Of a DNA stretch of 64,000 nt, positions 1 through 12,894 are shown piece by piece (position 1 is the stretch's first letter; each line of letters starts with the position of its first letter). Source of the stretch: Nephrocerus scutellatus (taxonomy: Eukaryota; Arthropoda; Insecta; Diptera; Pipunculidae); the NCBI GenBank assembly GCA_947095585.1, contig OX352762.1, positions 120,248,930-120,312,929 on the forward strand, given 5' to 3'. Below the pieces are notes generated by a model that saw only the letters and a list, made by a program, of their open reading frames with translations, had not been told where the DNA came from and made no database searches. The position numbers were made by a program, and so were the translations under genes.

Positions 1-1157
1 CCCGTTCAAGACACAGATGATGAAAAAGAATAATTCTTTGAATCAGTCGAACGGGAAACTCCATGCCTGCACTCTGTATGATGTAAAAATCATTCTTGGG
101 GATATAAATGCAAAAATAGGTAGGGGGCCAGTAGTCAGGCTATACATTGGCACTCATAGCTTACACCAGAACACAATTGACAACCAGTGATGGAGATGCC
201 AGCAAGCAATCAAATAGTCGTTGCGAGTACAAGGTTTGCGCGTAAAAATATTCGCAAAGCCACCTGAGTATTTCCTGATGGAGCCGCTCGCAACTAGATG
301 ACGAATGTAAGCTAGCGACTGAACGTAAGAATGTTGCGTACCGAGCAATGCAACAATCTCATAGAACGCGGGAACAAGATGAATATAAAGAGCTCAGAAG
401 ATATGAAAAACAGTTCACCTGCGAAAGAAAGCAGCCTGATGGGAGAAGAATCTCGTCCGTGAACAGTACAGACAGGGAGAACCGCACCAGGCGCGAAAAT
501 TCTACCAAAAAGTCCGCGGTAAGACGCAATATACAATACATTGCATATACTGCAAAGACAAAGACGGCAATCTGAACGCCGAACTCAAAGGCATCTGTGC
601 AGCGATGGAAAGAGCACTTTAGTGAGTTGCTAAATGGCCAGCTAACTAAAGAGAGGAGGCCCCACCAATGACCGAAGACAACGCTATCCTGCCACCAAGC
701 ATAGACGAACGTAGTAGAACGATAAATCGGCTCAAAAATAATAAGGCCTCTGAATCATGGGGTAGCGGAGCTGATTAAATCAGGAGGCCCCGAAATATAC
801 CAAGCAATTCATGAACTAATAGTGAAAGTATACCAGGAAGAAGCGATGCCAGGAGACTGGTGAAGAGACATCTTGTGCCACATACATAGGAAATGAGATA
901 TCACAACATGCAGCAATTATCGTGGTATAATTTTGTTGAGTACCGCGTATAAGGTTTTCTCCTCTATCCATCAATAGATGATAGCCAAATATGCTAAAGT
1001 CATCATTGGTATACCGGCCGGCCAAGCCTACGCTGGACGGATTGCGTATGCCAGGACGCCTGGAATATAGGAATGCCAAACTGGATGAATTTGTTTTTGG
1101 GTCGAAATGGAGGCCAGGAGAGGACTTCGGTTGTAGATCCAAATATGATGATAATGA
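1..1157 (+). pseudogene. RTE-like LINE (family A) copy 1, internally deleted
   Basis: This is a broken non-LTR retrotransposon. Conceptual translation shows an AP-type endonuclease block ending in LGDINAKIG near 97-120 and a second endonuclease block (ASTRFARKNI) near 215-260. A basic linker follows (300-770), then the start of the reverse transcriptase with CSNYRG near 903-930. Around 990-1010 the sequence jumps to the 3' end of the element and finishes in an ATG-type tail (1140-1157), so the whole RT palm and thumb are missing. Frameshifts and stops are frequent. The endonuclease resembles the craniofacial-development-protein-2-like group related to RTE/BovB, and the short-repeat tail fits RTE; the clade name is an inference. 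The left end runs off the window. Confidence 0.8.
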
Positions 1158-3104
1158 ATGTATCCATTATTGTACATGTAATTGGAGCCTGAGATACCAT
1201 ATATATATAAACAGGCTGAACCTGTCTCCAGGAACGTTGCCGATTCTACTTAGAAGAGGGAAAAATATCAGAGCAAACAGTTGATCTCTGTAAGTTACAT
1301 AGTTTTGTGTATTTAAGACGTATAGTGTTTTGAAGAAATATGATCGCACTCCCGTGTTTCAGGAGCTTAGAATATTAGGAACACATTCACTTTCCATCAT
1401 CATTTTTTTTTATGAGTGTCAAAACACACAGTAATAGGATATTTTGCCTCTACTGTGTTTTAGAAAGTAATCCTTTAGTCGAATGAACACAAACTTTATA
1501 ATTAAAACAAATTCTTTCGCTTTAAGGCAAAAAGTAACAAAAGACAAACATTGAAATTCAGTTTCTCTTTAAAACTCTTCCGAAAGGATCGTACCTATAG
1601 TGTTTACCTATACTGCAGGGTGGGGAACACTGATAGTATATAAAGCAACATCCGCATTTATGCAGACCGCTACCCTACCGCTAAAAAAAATTCACACATA
1701 CCATAACAGCGATGTGCACTATCGTGGTTTTCAGTCGCGTGAGTAATCCTTTTCAACTAGAAAATCGCACAAGTATGAGATTTTCGTTTCAGTTGTGCAA
1801 TTCGTAGTCGATATTATGCGGCCGGTGCTACATAGATATCCAATTTGCTTATTCAGAACGGTGTTTCTAAGCCTCGACACAAGAATGTCCTTTTATTCAG
1901 CTACATTCGTTTTTTGAATTTTAATTGAATCGTGCGTTATGTATCGTGGACTAAAACGCGACTCAAAGGTCACCTGAAGCATAGTAGAAGAACGTGCCAG
2001 CATGAATTGGCTGCTATTCGAAATGTGCAGATTTATGGCTGCTGGTGTCGGAAGTTTTGAATTTGTGTGACTGTGATTCGCCGACTTTTGATACTTTATC
2101 ATACAGTTTGGTTTGCTTTGCATATGATTGTTTCTTTGGAAAACTAAAGACTAAAAGAATGACGAATTTTCCAGAATTTTTATAGCGAGTAGTATCCTGT
2201 GTGAGCGCTGTTAGCACAGACCTTAGCATACATGAACACTAGTGTACAACGTTTACAGAGCCCCTTTCCAATCTTGGAAATATTTACTGCAGCTTCTTAT
2301 ACAATGCAAACAGTGGCAAATGCTACAGAAACTAAGAAAAACATATAGTTTTACTGTGTTTGTATTTCTGATAAAATAGTTGGCTACAACGAAGCAAAGC
2401 AAATGCAACCATCGAACGCATAACAGTTTACCTGAAAGAAGAGTTTTCTATAATTTTAAGCCAAAATATAATCTGTTTTAAATGATCACAAGTTGGCAGT
2501 TATTTGTTTTTAAAGATTCATACAGAGCATGCTGTAGAAGGAGAGAAATTGTTACGAGAGCTTTTTTTACTTTAAAATTTCGCATTAATCCTTTATTTAA
2601 TATATCCTGTTGTTTAAAAGTAATTTCTATGTTAAATTGAAAGCACACAAAATTTTTTTATACCGATATCTGTAGCAGGTCCCGTGGAGGTCTTTTATGT
2701 GATATTACATTTCACACGTAATTCCCATGTGTCTAATTTATATTGATGCCAAATAAATATAATTTTATACAAAAATTCCTTTTTATTTAAATTACTCCTC
2801 CATCTTGTTTTGGATCACTTTCACTGTCTTTGTTCTAAGCTTTTGTTTTATATTGATTGTTATGTTCTTCGACTTGTTTATATATTTTTTCCATATCTGT
2901 TTAGACGACTTGACAAACGTTTAACCGATTTAACATAATATCAGCATATCTCGTATTCTATTTAGCCATAATAATATACACTTAGGCACAAATAAATCGA
3001 CCCCCACTGTTTTTAAACACTTTCATTTAACTTGACTTGACCCCTTTTTGTCTGTTTTTTGGACTACTTTCTTAGCCACCTTTACCACGACTAGAGAGCT
3101 GACA
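1158..3104. other. AT-rich stretch without a recognisable gene
   Basis: No open frame with family resemblance is present on either strand; frames up to about 75 codons look like chance. Homopolymer runs are common. The only structured point is a TATA-like sequence followed by a short ATG frame and a strong donor-like site near 1637-1740, listed separately. Confidence 0.5.
1637..1738 (+). promoter_or_regulatory. Possible TATA promoter with a tiny first coding exon
   Basis: TATATAAAG lies at 1637-1645. An ATG at 1712 opens nine codons that run directly into CGC|GTGAGT, a near-consensus 5' splice site, at 1738/1739. The spacing would suit a fly gene with a minimal first exon. No matching downstream exon was found, so this may be chance. 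Confidence 0.13.
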
Positions 3105-3738
3105 TTTTTTAAATTCTCTATATTAACTTCGCGTGCCCGTGTGTTTGTGGGTTTGTGGCTGTGTGTCATGGAATCTTGCGATAAATTTTTAACCCACTTC
3201 CCATAGCTTGATTTTATTGAAATTTTGCACAGATGTATATTTCCGGTGACAATACTTTCTAAATTTCAGGCCCCTCGCGTTTTGTTAAAATTTTGGAGAG
3301 ATCGGGCCCCTGGGTCGGGGGGGGGGGGGTACCCATACAAATCATATGAAAAAAGTTTCCGATTTTCTTCAAATTTTATACGCATGTGTCTCTCCGATGG
3401 ACAAAACTTTTTGTAAAATTTTTGAAGCGATTGGGCCCCGGGGTCGGGGGGCTCCCATAAAATTTTTTTTAATTATCAATTTTTAACGCACTTCCTAAAG
3501 CCCGATTTTCCTGAAATTTTGTACACATGTGTATTTCCGGCGACAATACTTTCTTTTAATTTGAAAGTGATCGGGGTCCGGGTTCGTGGGGCTCCCATAC
3601 AAATTTAAAATAAAAATTACCTTTTTTCAAATTTTACACACATGTGTATACCCAATAAACAATACTTTTTCTAAAATTTGGTAGTGATCGGGCCCCAGGT
3701 TCGGCCGCAAGGCACTTATACATTTTTTTAATTACCGT
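3105..3738 (+). repeat. Dispersed array-bearing repeat (family R), copy 1
   Basis: It opens with the motif AATTCTCTATATTAACTTC near 3113, followed by GCGTGCCCGTG and a GTTTGTGG-type microsatellite. About four degenerate units of roughly 115-120 bp follow. Each unit has an AT-rich half (CCGATTTTCTTCAAATTTTA, a CATGTGTATCTCCGATGG-like core) and a GC cluster (GATCGGGCCCCGGG then CCCATACAAA). A run of about a dozen G lies near 3318-3330. At least five more copies occur in the window. No coding capacity is seen and the class is unknown. Confidence 0.75.
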
Positions 3739-4689
3739 CGCACTTCAACGACTCTGTGCGGTGTGTGCTGCGCAGTCGGCTGCGCTGCTTGATTTGGTGG
3801 ATTTTGATTGCAAAATCTATTCTGCCTGTTCATGGCAGTACTACGAGTTTGCGTCGCCATATTTTTAACTCGGCACTTACACTGTTATTAATAATGTCAA
3901 TATATCTAATAATGAACGAAAACAGAAAATTTCGGTTTCACATCATTTCTCAAGCATCAATATACATTACTCCGACATTTCACAAAGTTACCATGAATGT
4001 GCGTAATAGTATTAAAGTCGAATCGATTATGAACATTCCATTTCATCTTTAAGTAATATGTATGTATTTTGTTTACTAATGTCTCTTTCCAATTGCACAA
4101 ACCGTATCCGAAACCATACCCATAGGTTAGCTTTCAAAGTGACAGAGTTTTCGAGGTGAACGAGGTGAGTGCCCGATGTACCCGATTGCCGACGGGTAGT
4201 AAAGTAACATTATCGGCTACAAAACAAAGGTACATAAAATCATACCGCACTCCGGGCACAGTGCGCAAATGCAACGTTAAACTGAAACCACGAAAGAGAA
4301 ATCTTAGCCCATCCACAAATGAACCCAGCAAATGAAACGAGACATAAATGTTTTATGCTTAATTCAACTGACTTACTTATTTACTGAATTGTATTTTTAT
4401 TGATGTCGTTTTTTGTTGTCGATATCAACTAACAGATAGAACTACAAGTGTTCACAATATTCTGTCATTTCGCGTTTTCATAAATTAGTTCAGAGCAGTC
4501 AAAGAGTTCTCAAGAAAAATGCTCGTGTTTCTTATTTGCTCAGAGTTGGGCGTGCTCTAAGTGCTCAGAATAAAATGATCTGAGCATTTTCAAATTTGGC
4601 ATCTGATGTCAAATGTCTCTTTCGATGATTTTCTACTGCAATAAAAAAAATGAACCAGAATCGAGATGAAAAATTTTAATTTTTATAGG
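3739..4689. other. No recognisable gene
   Basis: A 98-codon plus-strand open stretch near 3756-4052 has no ATG at its 5' end and no recognisable family. A short inverted pair (TGCTCAGA and TCTGAGCA) flanks about a dozen bases near 4570-4600. Nothing else stands out. Confidence 0.4.
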
Positions 4690-5470
4690 TTGTTTTTTAG
4701 AGTATCTAAGTCCATTTTTGATTTTCTGCGTGAAGCTCTTGTCGTTAATCGCGTGTGGCGCATGTGATGGGTTGAAATTTTTGTTTCTTCGACTTCTTTG
4801 AGGTCCTTTTTAACCACCTTCCACACGATGTAGAGGGGTAAAATGTTGTGAGTATCTAATTCAAAAATAGCATTTTTATATACGGCGTGAGATACGTGTC
4901 GCGTGTCGCCTGACGCTCGTGGCGCGTATGATGGGTTGAAATTTTTGTTTTTTCGCCTTCGTTGAGGTCCTTTTGGACCACCTTCCACACGATTTAGAGA
5001 GCTGAAATTTTGTGAGTTTCTAAGTCAAAAATAGCATTTTTATATACCGCATGAGATACGTGTCTCTTGCCACGTATGGCGCGTTTGATGGGTTAAAATT
5101 TTTGTTTTTTCGTCTTTTTAAGGTCATTTTTAATTAAGCTGCTGAAATTATGTGACGTCAAAATTAGCACATATATTAAATTCTGCGTGAGCGGCGTCGA
5201 GTATTGCGCGTGTGATGGGTTGAAATTTTTGTTTTTTCGACTTCGTTAAGGTCATTTTTAACCACCCTCCACACGATTTAGAGAGCGGAAATTTTGAGAG
5301 TATCTAAGTCCAAAATAGCATTTTTTTTATTCCACGTGAGACGCGTGTCGCGTATGGCACGTGTGATGGGTGGAAATTTTTGTTTTTTCGACTTCTTGGA
5401 GGTTGTTTTAAACCACCGCCTTTAGACACGATTTGGAGACCTGTATTCTTCGAGTGCCTAAGTAAAAAAA
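4690..5470. repeat. Degenerate tandem array, about 127-164 bp period, five units
   Basis: The phrase GATGGGTTGAAATTTTTGTT recurs with variations starting at 4766, 4930, 5087, 5214 and 5365. Each is followed by TTCGACTTC..GAGGTC, ACCACCTTCCACACGAT and AAAATAGCATTTTT in the same order. Spacings are 164, 157, 127 and 151 bp, so units have diverged by indels. A lone partial unit (TGAGGTCCTTTTTAACCACC) sits at 40309-40375, showing that the sequence is dispersed and not purely local. Confidence 0.85.
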
Positions 5471-5773
5471 AACACTCATCAAAGTTTGGGGAGCGTTCAT
5501 ATTAGTAATTAGTCATCAAAACGTTAATTACATGGATACTACAGGCCTGTGTAGTAAGCTTTACTTGGAGCAGGTCATAGAAACATTAAAGTTTCTCAGA
5601 GTCGTCATATATTGGTGCTTTTGTACGAAGACTAGAAATAGATAGACCTCGAGTAACTAACTACCTTCGACCGCTTTATTTTGAGTACTTCGTTGCGCAA
5701 ACTTTTTTTTTTATATATATATAACCTAAAAATAATTGCGCGACTTCTGTGAAGTGACGACCATTAGATAGAC
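5471..5773. other. No recognisable gene
   Basis: This short AT-rich spacer lies between the tandem array and the Tc1-like relic. It contains a T run followed by a TATATATA stretch near 5703-5722. Confidence 0.4.
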
Positions 5774-6035
5774 AATGAGGCGAGTGCTCAAGGAAAAGAA
5801 TGTGACATCACAAAAACCTGCAAGAGGTTTTCAATTAACCATAGCTTACCGGCTCCAGTATGCTCGAGATCATGTGAGTTGGATTGGATTTTTTTTCTGA
5901 CGAGAGGCAAATCTGTCCAGGTATACCGGCGACCTGGCTAGAGATTTTCCCAATATTGCACAAGTGAATGTGTTAGCTTTGGCGGTGGTTCATATATGAT
6001 GTGGAGAGAATGTAAGACCGTCAGAATCATCAGAT
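5774..6035 (+). pseudogene. Tc1-like transposase relic
   Basis: Reading across frames gives segments typical of a Tc1 (DD34E-group) transposase: LQYARDHVSW, then SDER in place of the SDES/SDEC catalytic block, then FGGGSYMMWREC corresponding to the HGGGSVMVWGC block. The order and spacing match the family, but stops and frameshifts separate the pieces and the third catalytic block was not found. No terminal inverted repeats were identified. It is an old, inactive fragment, unrelated to the intact mariners later in the window. Confidence 0.55.
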
Positions 6036-6229
6036 AATACGGAGGTCAGAATAAGACTGATGAAGCAAAAATCCCTGTCCTGGACTGTCTAGAGTTCCTG
6101 CCGTTTCCACAATCCTTGACTTAAAGTTGCTACAAAATTTTGGAGAAATATTTCGCACCATTCTATAGAATTGTTGATTGGGTCAATAAATTGTCGTCAG
6201 TGGAGTGGTGATGTTCAGTGAACTCCGAG
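6036..6229. other. Unassigned spacer
   Basis: No feature is recognised between the Tc1-like relic and the following LINE fragment. Confidence 0.4.
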
Positions 6230-6940
6230 ATCGCGTGAGTTCCCATGTGGTCTCTCCTCTGTCGGATCGTTGCTCCGCATTCATTGAGAAGATGCCAATG
6301 AGCTTTCTCTGCTTCTCTACAAAGCTTGCAACTGCCATCCTCTTCTAGTTTTCATTTCTTTATGTGCCAATTCAGTCTATGTACAATGTCCTGTTAGGAA
6401 ATCCGTAGTGATTCTTACCTTACATCTATTAAGTCTCAATATCGAGCGCCCCATGATATGCGTTGTCGAATGCTCCTTCGGTATCTAGCAAAGCGCATAG
6501 CGCGATTTCCTTACTGGCAGGTGACCCATCTGTTAATTTCGTCACTCCCACAGTGCGGTCTCCGCAGATCTGCCCGCTCTGTACGCATGTTGACTGGAGT
6601 TTAGTGGTTCTCTTTCTAGTACTTCCGACCTTATATAATTGTCGTTAACCATTTTTATAGTCTTTACGACGAAAGAAGTTAGTCTAATTCGTCTGTAGAA
6701 CTTAGGATGGGTGTGATCGTTTTTTGTCAGTATCAACCCAAGTGCTAGACTGCTTCTAAATATTCTTAAGAGGTGTGGAAGGAGATTATCTAATCCAGCT
6801 TGCACGACTGCAGAAATTACCCCGTCCACCCCGTGCGATTCATAGGGCTGGAAACTTTTTATTGCCGATCGGATTCCTTGTTCAGTACAGATCTCCGATG
6901 CTTTCATCCAGTCGTTCTTACTTGCCCTGAGGTGGTTCAT
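6230..6940 (-). pseudogene. Jockey/R1-like LINE fragment (RT plus C-terminal zinc motif)
   Basis: On the minus strand an open stretch of about 130 codons (6940 to 6542) reads as the N-terminal part of a LINE reverse transcriptase. It includes SHGVDGV (a GPDG-type motif), RRIRLTSFVVKT (the PISLTSFxLKT block) and QHAYRAGRSAETAL (the AYRxGKSTETAL block). Further on, at about 6400-6240, a C-x2-C...H...C pattern (CKLCREAEKAHWHLLNEC) matches the zinc motif that follows RNase H in these LINEs. The palm, thumb and RNase H between them are deleted. Confidence 0.7.
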
Positions 6941-9135
6941 CCCCCATAATATTAGTTACTTCCTCGCAGAAGTTACGGAAGCTTCTGCGTTTTGCTCTTC
7001 TCACTTCTGTATGATATGTTGTGAGATAGGGGTGTATTACCAACTATTGAAAGTATGTAAAGCACATAGAACACAATGGACGCTATCCGTCTTTCATCTT
7101 CAAAAATTAGAGCCTGTGATTGTCCAAACATCCTACTAATCTGACCGCAAGGCGCAGCAGTCAAAAATGGCATTGGATATGACTTACAGTCTGGTTCGAT
7201 AGTCTGTGTCAGCAGCTTAATAACCAGTTGAGAGTTAAGAATTGTTATACTTTTTTTACACAAAATTTAACGACCTTTCAGCTGCTATATGCCTTGTCGC
7301 TCTAACACAATACGGATGGGAAAATACATTCCAATTCAAAGAACAGTGGTGGTTCAATTTATTTTCTCCAATATTTTGGGCTTTGTGTGCTCTAAGTCAA
7401 AGCATACATAGTTACTATAATTATTCACCCTTGCATTCGATAACATCAGAAAAATTACCATTTTCAGTATTCCTAATGCGTAGTATAATAAAAAAGTTTC
7501 TCACCGAAGATTATCTTCGAAATATGCCGATGCTATATGGTAACATCTTTCTTTATGTCAACTTCAATATCTATATATAGATATAGGTACATGATAGACG
7601 ATAAAGAGATTGTGTGAAAATAGCTCTGTGAAGGACAATCCAAGCAAACAGAAGCTCACTTCTATAATCGAATTTTCAGAAAAAAGCTATAAAACATATA
7701 CGAGAATATAATTGTTATTGTCAATATTGAATGACAAAAGTTTAGATTTGTGAGCATCAAATGCAGGAGAAATAATAATGGGTGTTTTTGGTGGATCAGT
7801 ATTCTGGCTGTGTATGTCACGACACGAACAAAATAATTCATTTGCTGGCTTATCAGAATAGGTAATCGTTTGAATGTCAAGTCCCTTCAGGACTTGTAGA
7901 CCAATTGGTATGTTCAATTCTTGAAATCAAATGATCGCTCAGTTGTAATATTAATCACTCAATAGTTTCGGTCGTCGTTTGTTGTGTAACTTCATCCGTT
8001 TGAAATCACACACCTCATCAGAAACAATGTCTTTTATAAATTTCCAAAGAATTATTCATTGATAATGGTCCAACGAAGATTGACGATGGATTGTAGTAGA
8101 TTTGGGAAGGTATATAAAGCAAACCAAGATCCGACTTATGATGATAACAAACTTATTCTTATTTATGTTATAACAGTAAATAGTATTTTAATTTTTGTCT
8201 TATAAGCTAACAAGCACCCAGTACATGATCCACTGCAGCTGTGATTGTGGAAACTTGCAAGGTTCGAGTTAAGTGAAAAGATAAAGTTTCTTTTCTTTTG
8301 CAATAGTTTGGGAAATATCTCTCAAGGAAGTTACTTTTAATTGCTTAGTGACATCTACGGTAGGTACACACACGTTTCTGTTAACCCATCTGTGCACTTC
8401 AAGATCTTGCTAGACCTTTAGTCACGTTATTTCCATTGATATACTTAAGCGACGATTATAAAATCAAGTAACTACCTAAACCAACATGTTTTTAAGATGT
8501 AGTCGTAGGCATAAATTTGTGCATGTGTGAGTTTGCGAGAAAATAGGATCTTACACAGGATCTGCACACATCTATCATAGTGTAGGTCTAGCCAGACCTG
8601 TACAAAATATCCTGTCAAAGCCAGAAAAATACGGAAAAAATTATGATAGGCCTTGCGATTTCATCACCGGCTATTATTGTAAAGGCATCCTGTGCAGAGG
8701 AGAAGAATCGGGCCATTAGCGTGAGTCGAACCGAGGAGAAAGAGTGCTGCCAACAAAAGTAAATCGAGTGGAAGAACAATTGTTGCAGACAACTTCTTCA
8801 CATCTTGAGAAGCTGTTGAAAAACCGCATGCAAGCTTTCGTTAGAACTCTTCGCAAAAATAAGAGGTGCACAGCTCCAAATGCGATGTTGCTAGATCGCA
8901 ACTGCCCAGTGCTCTCGACTGAGATTGGTTTCAAAGAAAATATTACTATCGTGTCATATGTTTCGAGAAAATATCAATCTCTTTTTTGACTATCATCACT
9001 TCACTAAGCCACTGAAGTCGTTGCAGAGGCCAAAAAAAAAAAACAGGCGATTCTGTTTTACAATAAACACAAGGGGGGGGCGTTGACAAAATGGACTCTG
9101 AGAGAGTACACATGTAAATGCCAGCCGAGAAGAAG
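6941..9135. other. No recognisable gene
   Basis: Several open frames of 70-112 codons exist (for example 7242-7580 plus and 8744-8989 plus) but none has family resemblance, a convincing start or splice context. A TATATAAAG-like sequence sits near 8111. A run of eight G follows an A run near 9038-9080, immediately before the next LINE copy. Confidence 0.4.
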
Positions 9136-10505
9136 CAATTCATTATATAATAGTGGAAGTATGGGAGGAAGAAGCGATGCCAGAAGACTGGCGAAGAGGC
9201 ATCCTGTACCCCATATATAAGAAGAGAGATATCACAAAATGCAGCAATTATCGTGGTATAATGTCGTTGAGTACCGCGTATAAGATTTTCTCTTTTATCC
9301 TTAAGGACAGGATAGCCCAATACGCTAAATTCATTATTGGTCCATACCAGTGTGGCTTCATCCCAATCAAGTCAACAACAGACTAGATTTACACCCTTAG
9401 TCAGGTGATGGAAAAGTGTTTAGAGTTTCAAAACTTTTTTTTATATACATACTTAAATGCCGCCTATGATAGCATAGCCAGAGTAGAACTTTATAAATCC
9501 ATGAGAGAATTCGGCACCCCAAATAAACAGACACGACTATGTAGGTTGACCATGAACAATGTTATAAGCCGAGTAAAAATATCCGGATCACTATCATATT
9601 TAACATCTATAACGGGCTCCGACAAGGGGATGGAATGCCTGCGTCCTCTTCAATATAGCGTTGGCGAAAGTGATCCCAGACTCTGACGTAACAGCGAGAG
9701 GAACAATCCTCTTTAAGTCTTTTCAGATACTGGCTTACGCAGACGATATTGATATCGTTGCTAAAAACCCAAGAGCTATACAGAAAACTTTCATCCAGAT
9801 CGAGCAGGCGACACGAAATCTGGGGCTGAACATAAATGACAGTATATGGTGGCCACGTCTGCGACTAGAGAACCAACATTGATCCCCCAATGAAAATAGT
9901 GGAGCGCGAATTTGAAGTAATGCAACTGTAGCAGCCGATAACAGCATGGAAACAGAAATACGGGCACGGTTGCTTAAATCCAACAAAGTGTCTGTAAAGA
10001 CTCTTCAAATCGAGGAACTTCACCATAACATGCAAGCTGCTGGTATATAAGAGAGTACTTACATATGGATCTGAGACTTGGGTACTTAGCAAAAAGCATT
10101 CTGACCTCTATGCCGCGTTCGAGAGAAAAGTCTTACGGAGAATTGTTGGCCCCGTATGTGAGAAAGGAGGATTCCGGAGACTCTATAATGATGAGATCTA
10201 CGAGCGTTACTGCGATTTTGACATCGCGATGAGAATTAAACTTGGTAGGCTCCGGTGAGCAGGACACCTAGCTCGCATAAGCGAAGAGGATCCTGCTCGG
10301 AAAGTACTTTACGGTAGGATTTATGGAACAAGACAGCGAGGCCGGCCTAGCCTACGCTGGAAGGATGGCCTAGACCAGGACACCCAGAGTTTAGGAATGC
10401 CAAACTGGATGACATCGGCTCGAAATCGGGACCGGTGGAGAGAATTTTAGCTGGAGGCCAGGACCGGATCCCGGTTGTAGAGCCAAATATGATGATGATG
10501 ATGAA
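9136..10505 (+). pseudogene. RTE-like LINE (family A) copy 2, 5'-truncated
   Basis: The copy begins inside the element and reads MPEDWRRGI, KCSNYRGI and GPYQCGF (RT fingers), then the palm AAYDSIARVELYKSMREFG. The LAYADDIDIV catalytic block lies at about 9729-9760, followed by the thumb, the ERKVLRRIVGPV-type segment, and the C-terminal GRLR..HLARIS and RGRPSLRWKDG motifs. It ends with GTAGAGCCAAATATG and an ATG microsatellite tail at 10488-10505. Several frameshifts and a stop in the RT make it inactive. It is the most continuous RT region of this family in the window. Confidence 0.85.
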
Positions 10506-12894
10506 ATTGCAGTAAGAGACACATTTCTCATTCCCCTTGTCATATTTGACTAAAAATAATAGTAATCAGGTGACAAGACCTGTCACATATGGTAAAGTAG
10601 CTTTGGAGATAAGGTCCTATATATTTACAAAATAGCCGACAATTTTATAAGTGATTTTAAATTCTGAGCTATGGATTTTTCTGTGGAGGCATTTCTTAAA
10701 AAAAAATAATAAAATTAAATAAATATTATTAACAAAAATAAAGAGTTAATATTTTATTTTAAAGAATTGTTTATTTTTTTTTTCAATATTACAGAGTAGA
10801 TTAAGCAGCACGAAAAGAAATTCATTATGAATTTTAAATAAAAAAATAAATAAATAATTGATGAATTAATTTTGTTCGTTAAAAAATTAACAATAAACTT
10901 AAATAAATTATTAATAAATTCTTTTATTTTTATTGTTATAAATTCAAGATATTGAATAAATATTTCATATTTTTTAGGATGTGATATATTATCTTATGGG
11001 TTTATAATTAATAAATTAAAAGCGTTTCAATTAACTTTTTCAGGAAAATTTCATATGAAATAAATTAGGGTCTACCCAGACTTTTCATTCAAGCGAAGAT
11101 GTAAAAAACGTTCGTACCCAAAGGGTTAACTTAAAGAAGTGATTTTTAATGGAAAAGCTAAAAAGGAATACTTAACATCAAGAAGTAAAATTTTGACTAT
11201 AAGAAAACTTGTGCGTTGCCTTATTTTCACTTTGTAGAATTGAAGAACTTTTCAAAACAACAAATATAAGTAATATGATTGTGTTCTAATGCCAATTCCA
11301 TTGTTCAATTGTTTTTGTTTTGTTTTCTATACCGAGAGGACCACTTTGGCTTGGTATGTTACGTATACTAACATAATATATCAAAGATGTACATACATAC
11401 ATATAAATATGTTTACTCGATTCTAATGACAGATGAACCACAATAATTATCTTTGGTCTCAATTTTGTTAATGATTATTAGATCTGCAAAATGTTACTAC
11501 ATACATATTATAACGTCGTATTGAGGAGCGTTTAAAAGGTCAGTTGATCTTTTCTTTGCGCTTATCAATTAGCTGGGTCATCCAAAGACAAAATAATCCA
11601 ACCCAAGAAAATTGTTGGTTGTTACTACAAAATCATACACACTGAAGTCGTGATGAGGTCCTTTGTCGCAACAATAACAATAATGAAGACATTTGAGTTT
11701 TATATAAACAAAAGACAAAAAGGTACAAGGACAAAAACATTTAATATGCAAGGATAACTGATACTTTCATTTGTTCACCGTTCATTGTTCATTAACTTAT
11801 TATTATTTTAGCATATCGTATAATTTACCTTTTTTATGCAGATTAGGCTTATATTTTTTATGTATTCCATTAAAAGGATGCCTTTTGTTATATTTGTCTC
11901 TTTAACTATACCCACCGCTGATCTAAAAGCATAAACATATGTCTGGCATTCCCTGACAAAAAGGATTTTAGGCAGCATTTAATAGAATAACATTCTGATG
12001 GGATAACATTTTGTGGTCAGCACGTAATTGTTTGGCAAATATTTTCTGTCTACACTCGCACACAAAATATCATATAACGTCTCGGGCGGACAGGACATAA
12101 AAGTAGCCAATTTATATGTTTTGTGCTTTGCTTGACCACAGCAAATGAATACGTGAATAAGTGGTAGGAGATTTCGGCGCTCTGATATCATATGGCCGTT
12201 GACCGGATTAAATGGAAATTCGGACAAAAAGATTATTTTACAGTCTGTAGCATACTCAAAAGGGCACATTAAACTAACAATGTAATGCTTATGCTTGTGG
12301 AAATTTCTGTTGAATTTTTTCATATTACATATAATCAACAAAATTGTAAATGACAACCACAAGCCCTGTAATCCTTGACAGATGTATTGAAATATTTGTC
12401 TTGATTTTCGTTTCTCTAAGAAATAAAATTTATTTCATTTTGATTGATTTACATCATCAAATCATTGGCCAATGCCGCAGAATATCTTGGAATCATTCTT
12501 GGTTGAAGAGATACGAGTATAAAAAGTATCTCCATCTTTTTGTTTTATTGTCTGAACTCGTAAGGCAAACATAATCAAATTTTCAAAGAAAACTTTGAAA
12601 ATAATTAATGAAGCGTAGTCTCTCAAAAAAATAATTTCAATTTAAAACTCTGTAAACTCTGTAAACTCTGTGATTGATTGCTCCTAACCAGCGAAACATT
12701 TAATTGTAAATATCGAATAAAACAAAGGGAAACTACGGCTTCATGAAGAGTTGGTGTCAGTAGTGCAGTTATCGGCTTCCACTAAAAGGACGCCGGATTC
12801 GATAACCGTCGCTTCCAAAAAATACACGAATCTTTCTCATCGCACTAATCATCTAGATTTTAAAAACGTACACATGAAGTGTAGGAGATTAAAT
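10506..12894. other. Very AT-rich stretch, no gene recognised
   Basis: About 10650-11060 is almost pure A/T. A minus-strand open frame whose first ATG lies near 12323 runs to 11979 (114 codons, cysteine- and histidine-containing). It matches nothing I know and has no promoter or splice support. A small ACTCTGTAA triplication sits near 12650-12675. Confidence 0.4.

Noticed and set aside
3315..3331. Long G run as a possible G-quadruplex regulator
   Set aside because: It lies in the GC cluster of a family R unit where other copies have interrupted G runs; likely slippage or a sequencing length error.
7242..7580. 112-codon plus-strand open frame, aromatic-rich
   Set aside because: No ATG at the 5' end, composition typical of AT-rich noncoding DNA, no recognised motif.
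11979..12362. 127-codon minus-strand open frame
   Set aside because: The 5' end is a TTG, no family resemblance, no promoter or splice evidence; kept only as a remark in the region entry.
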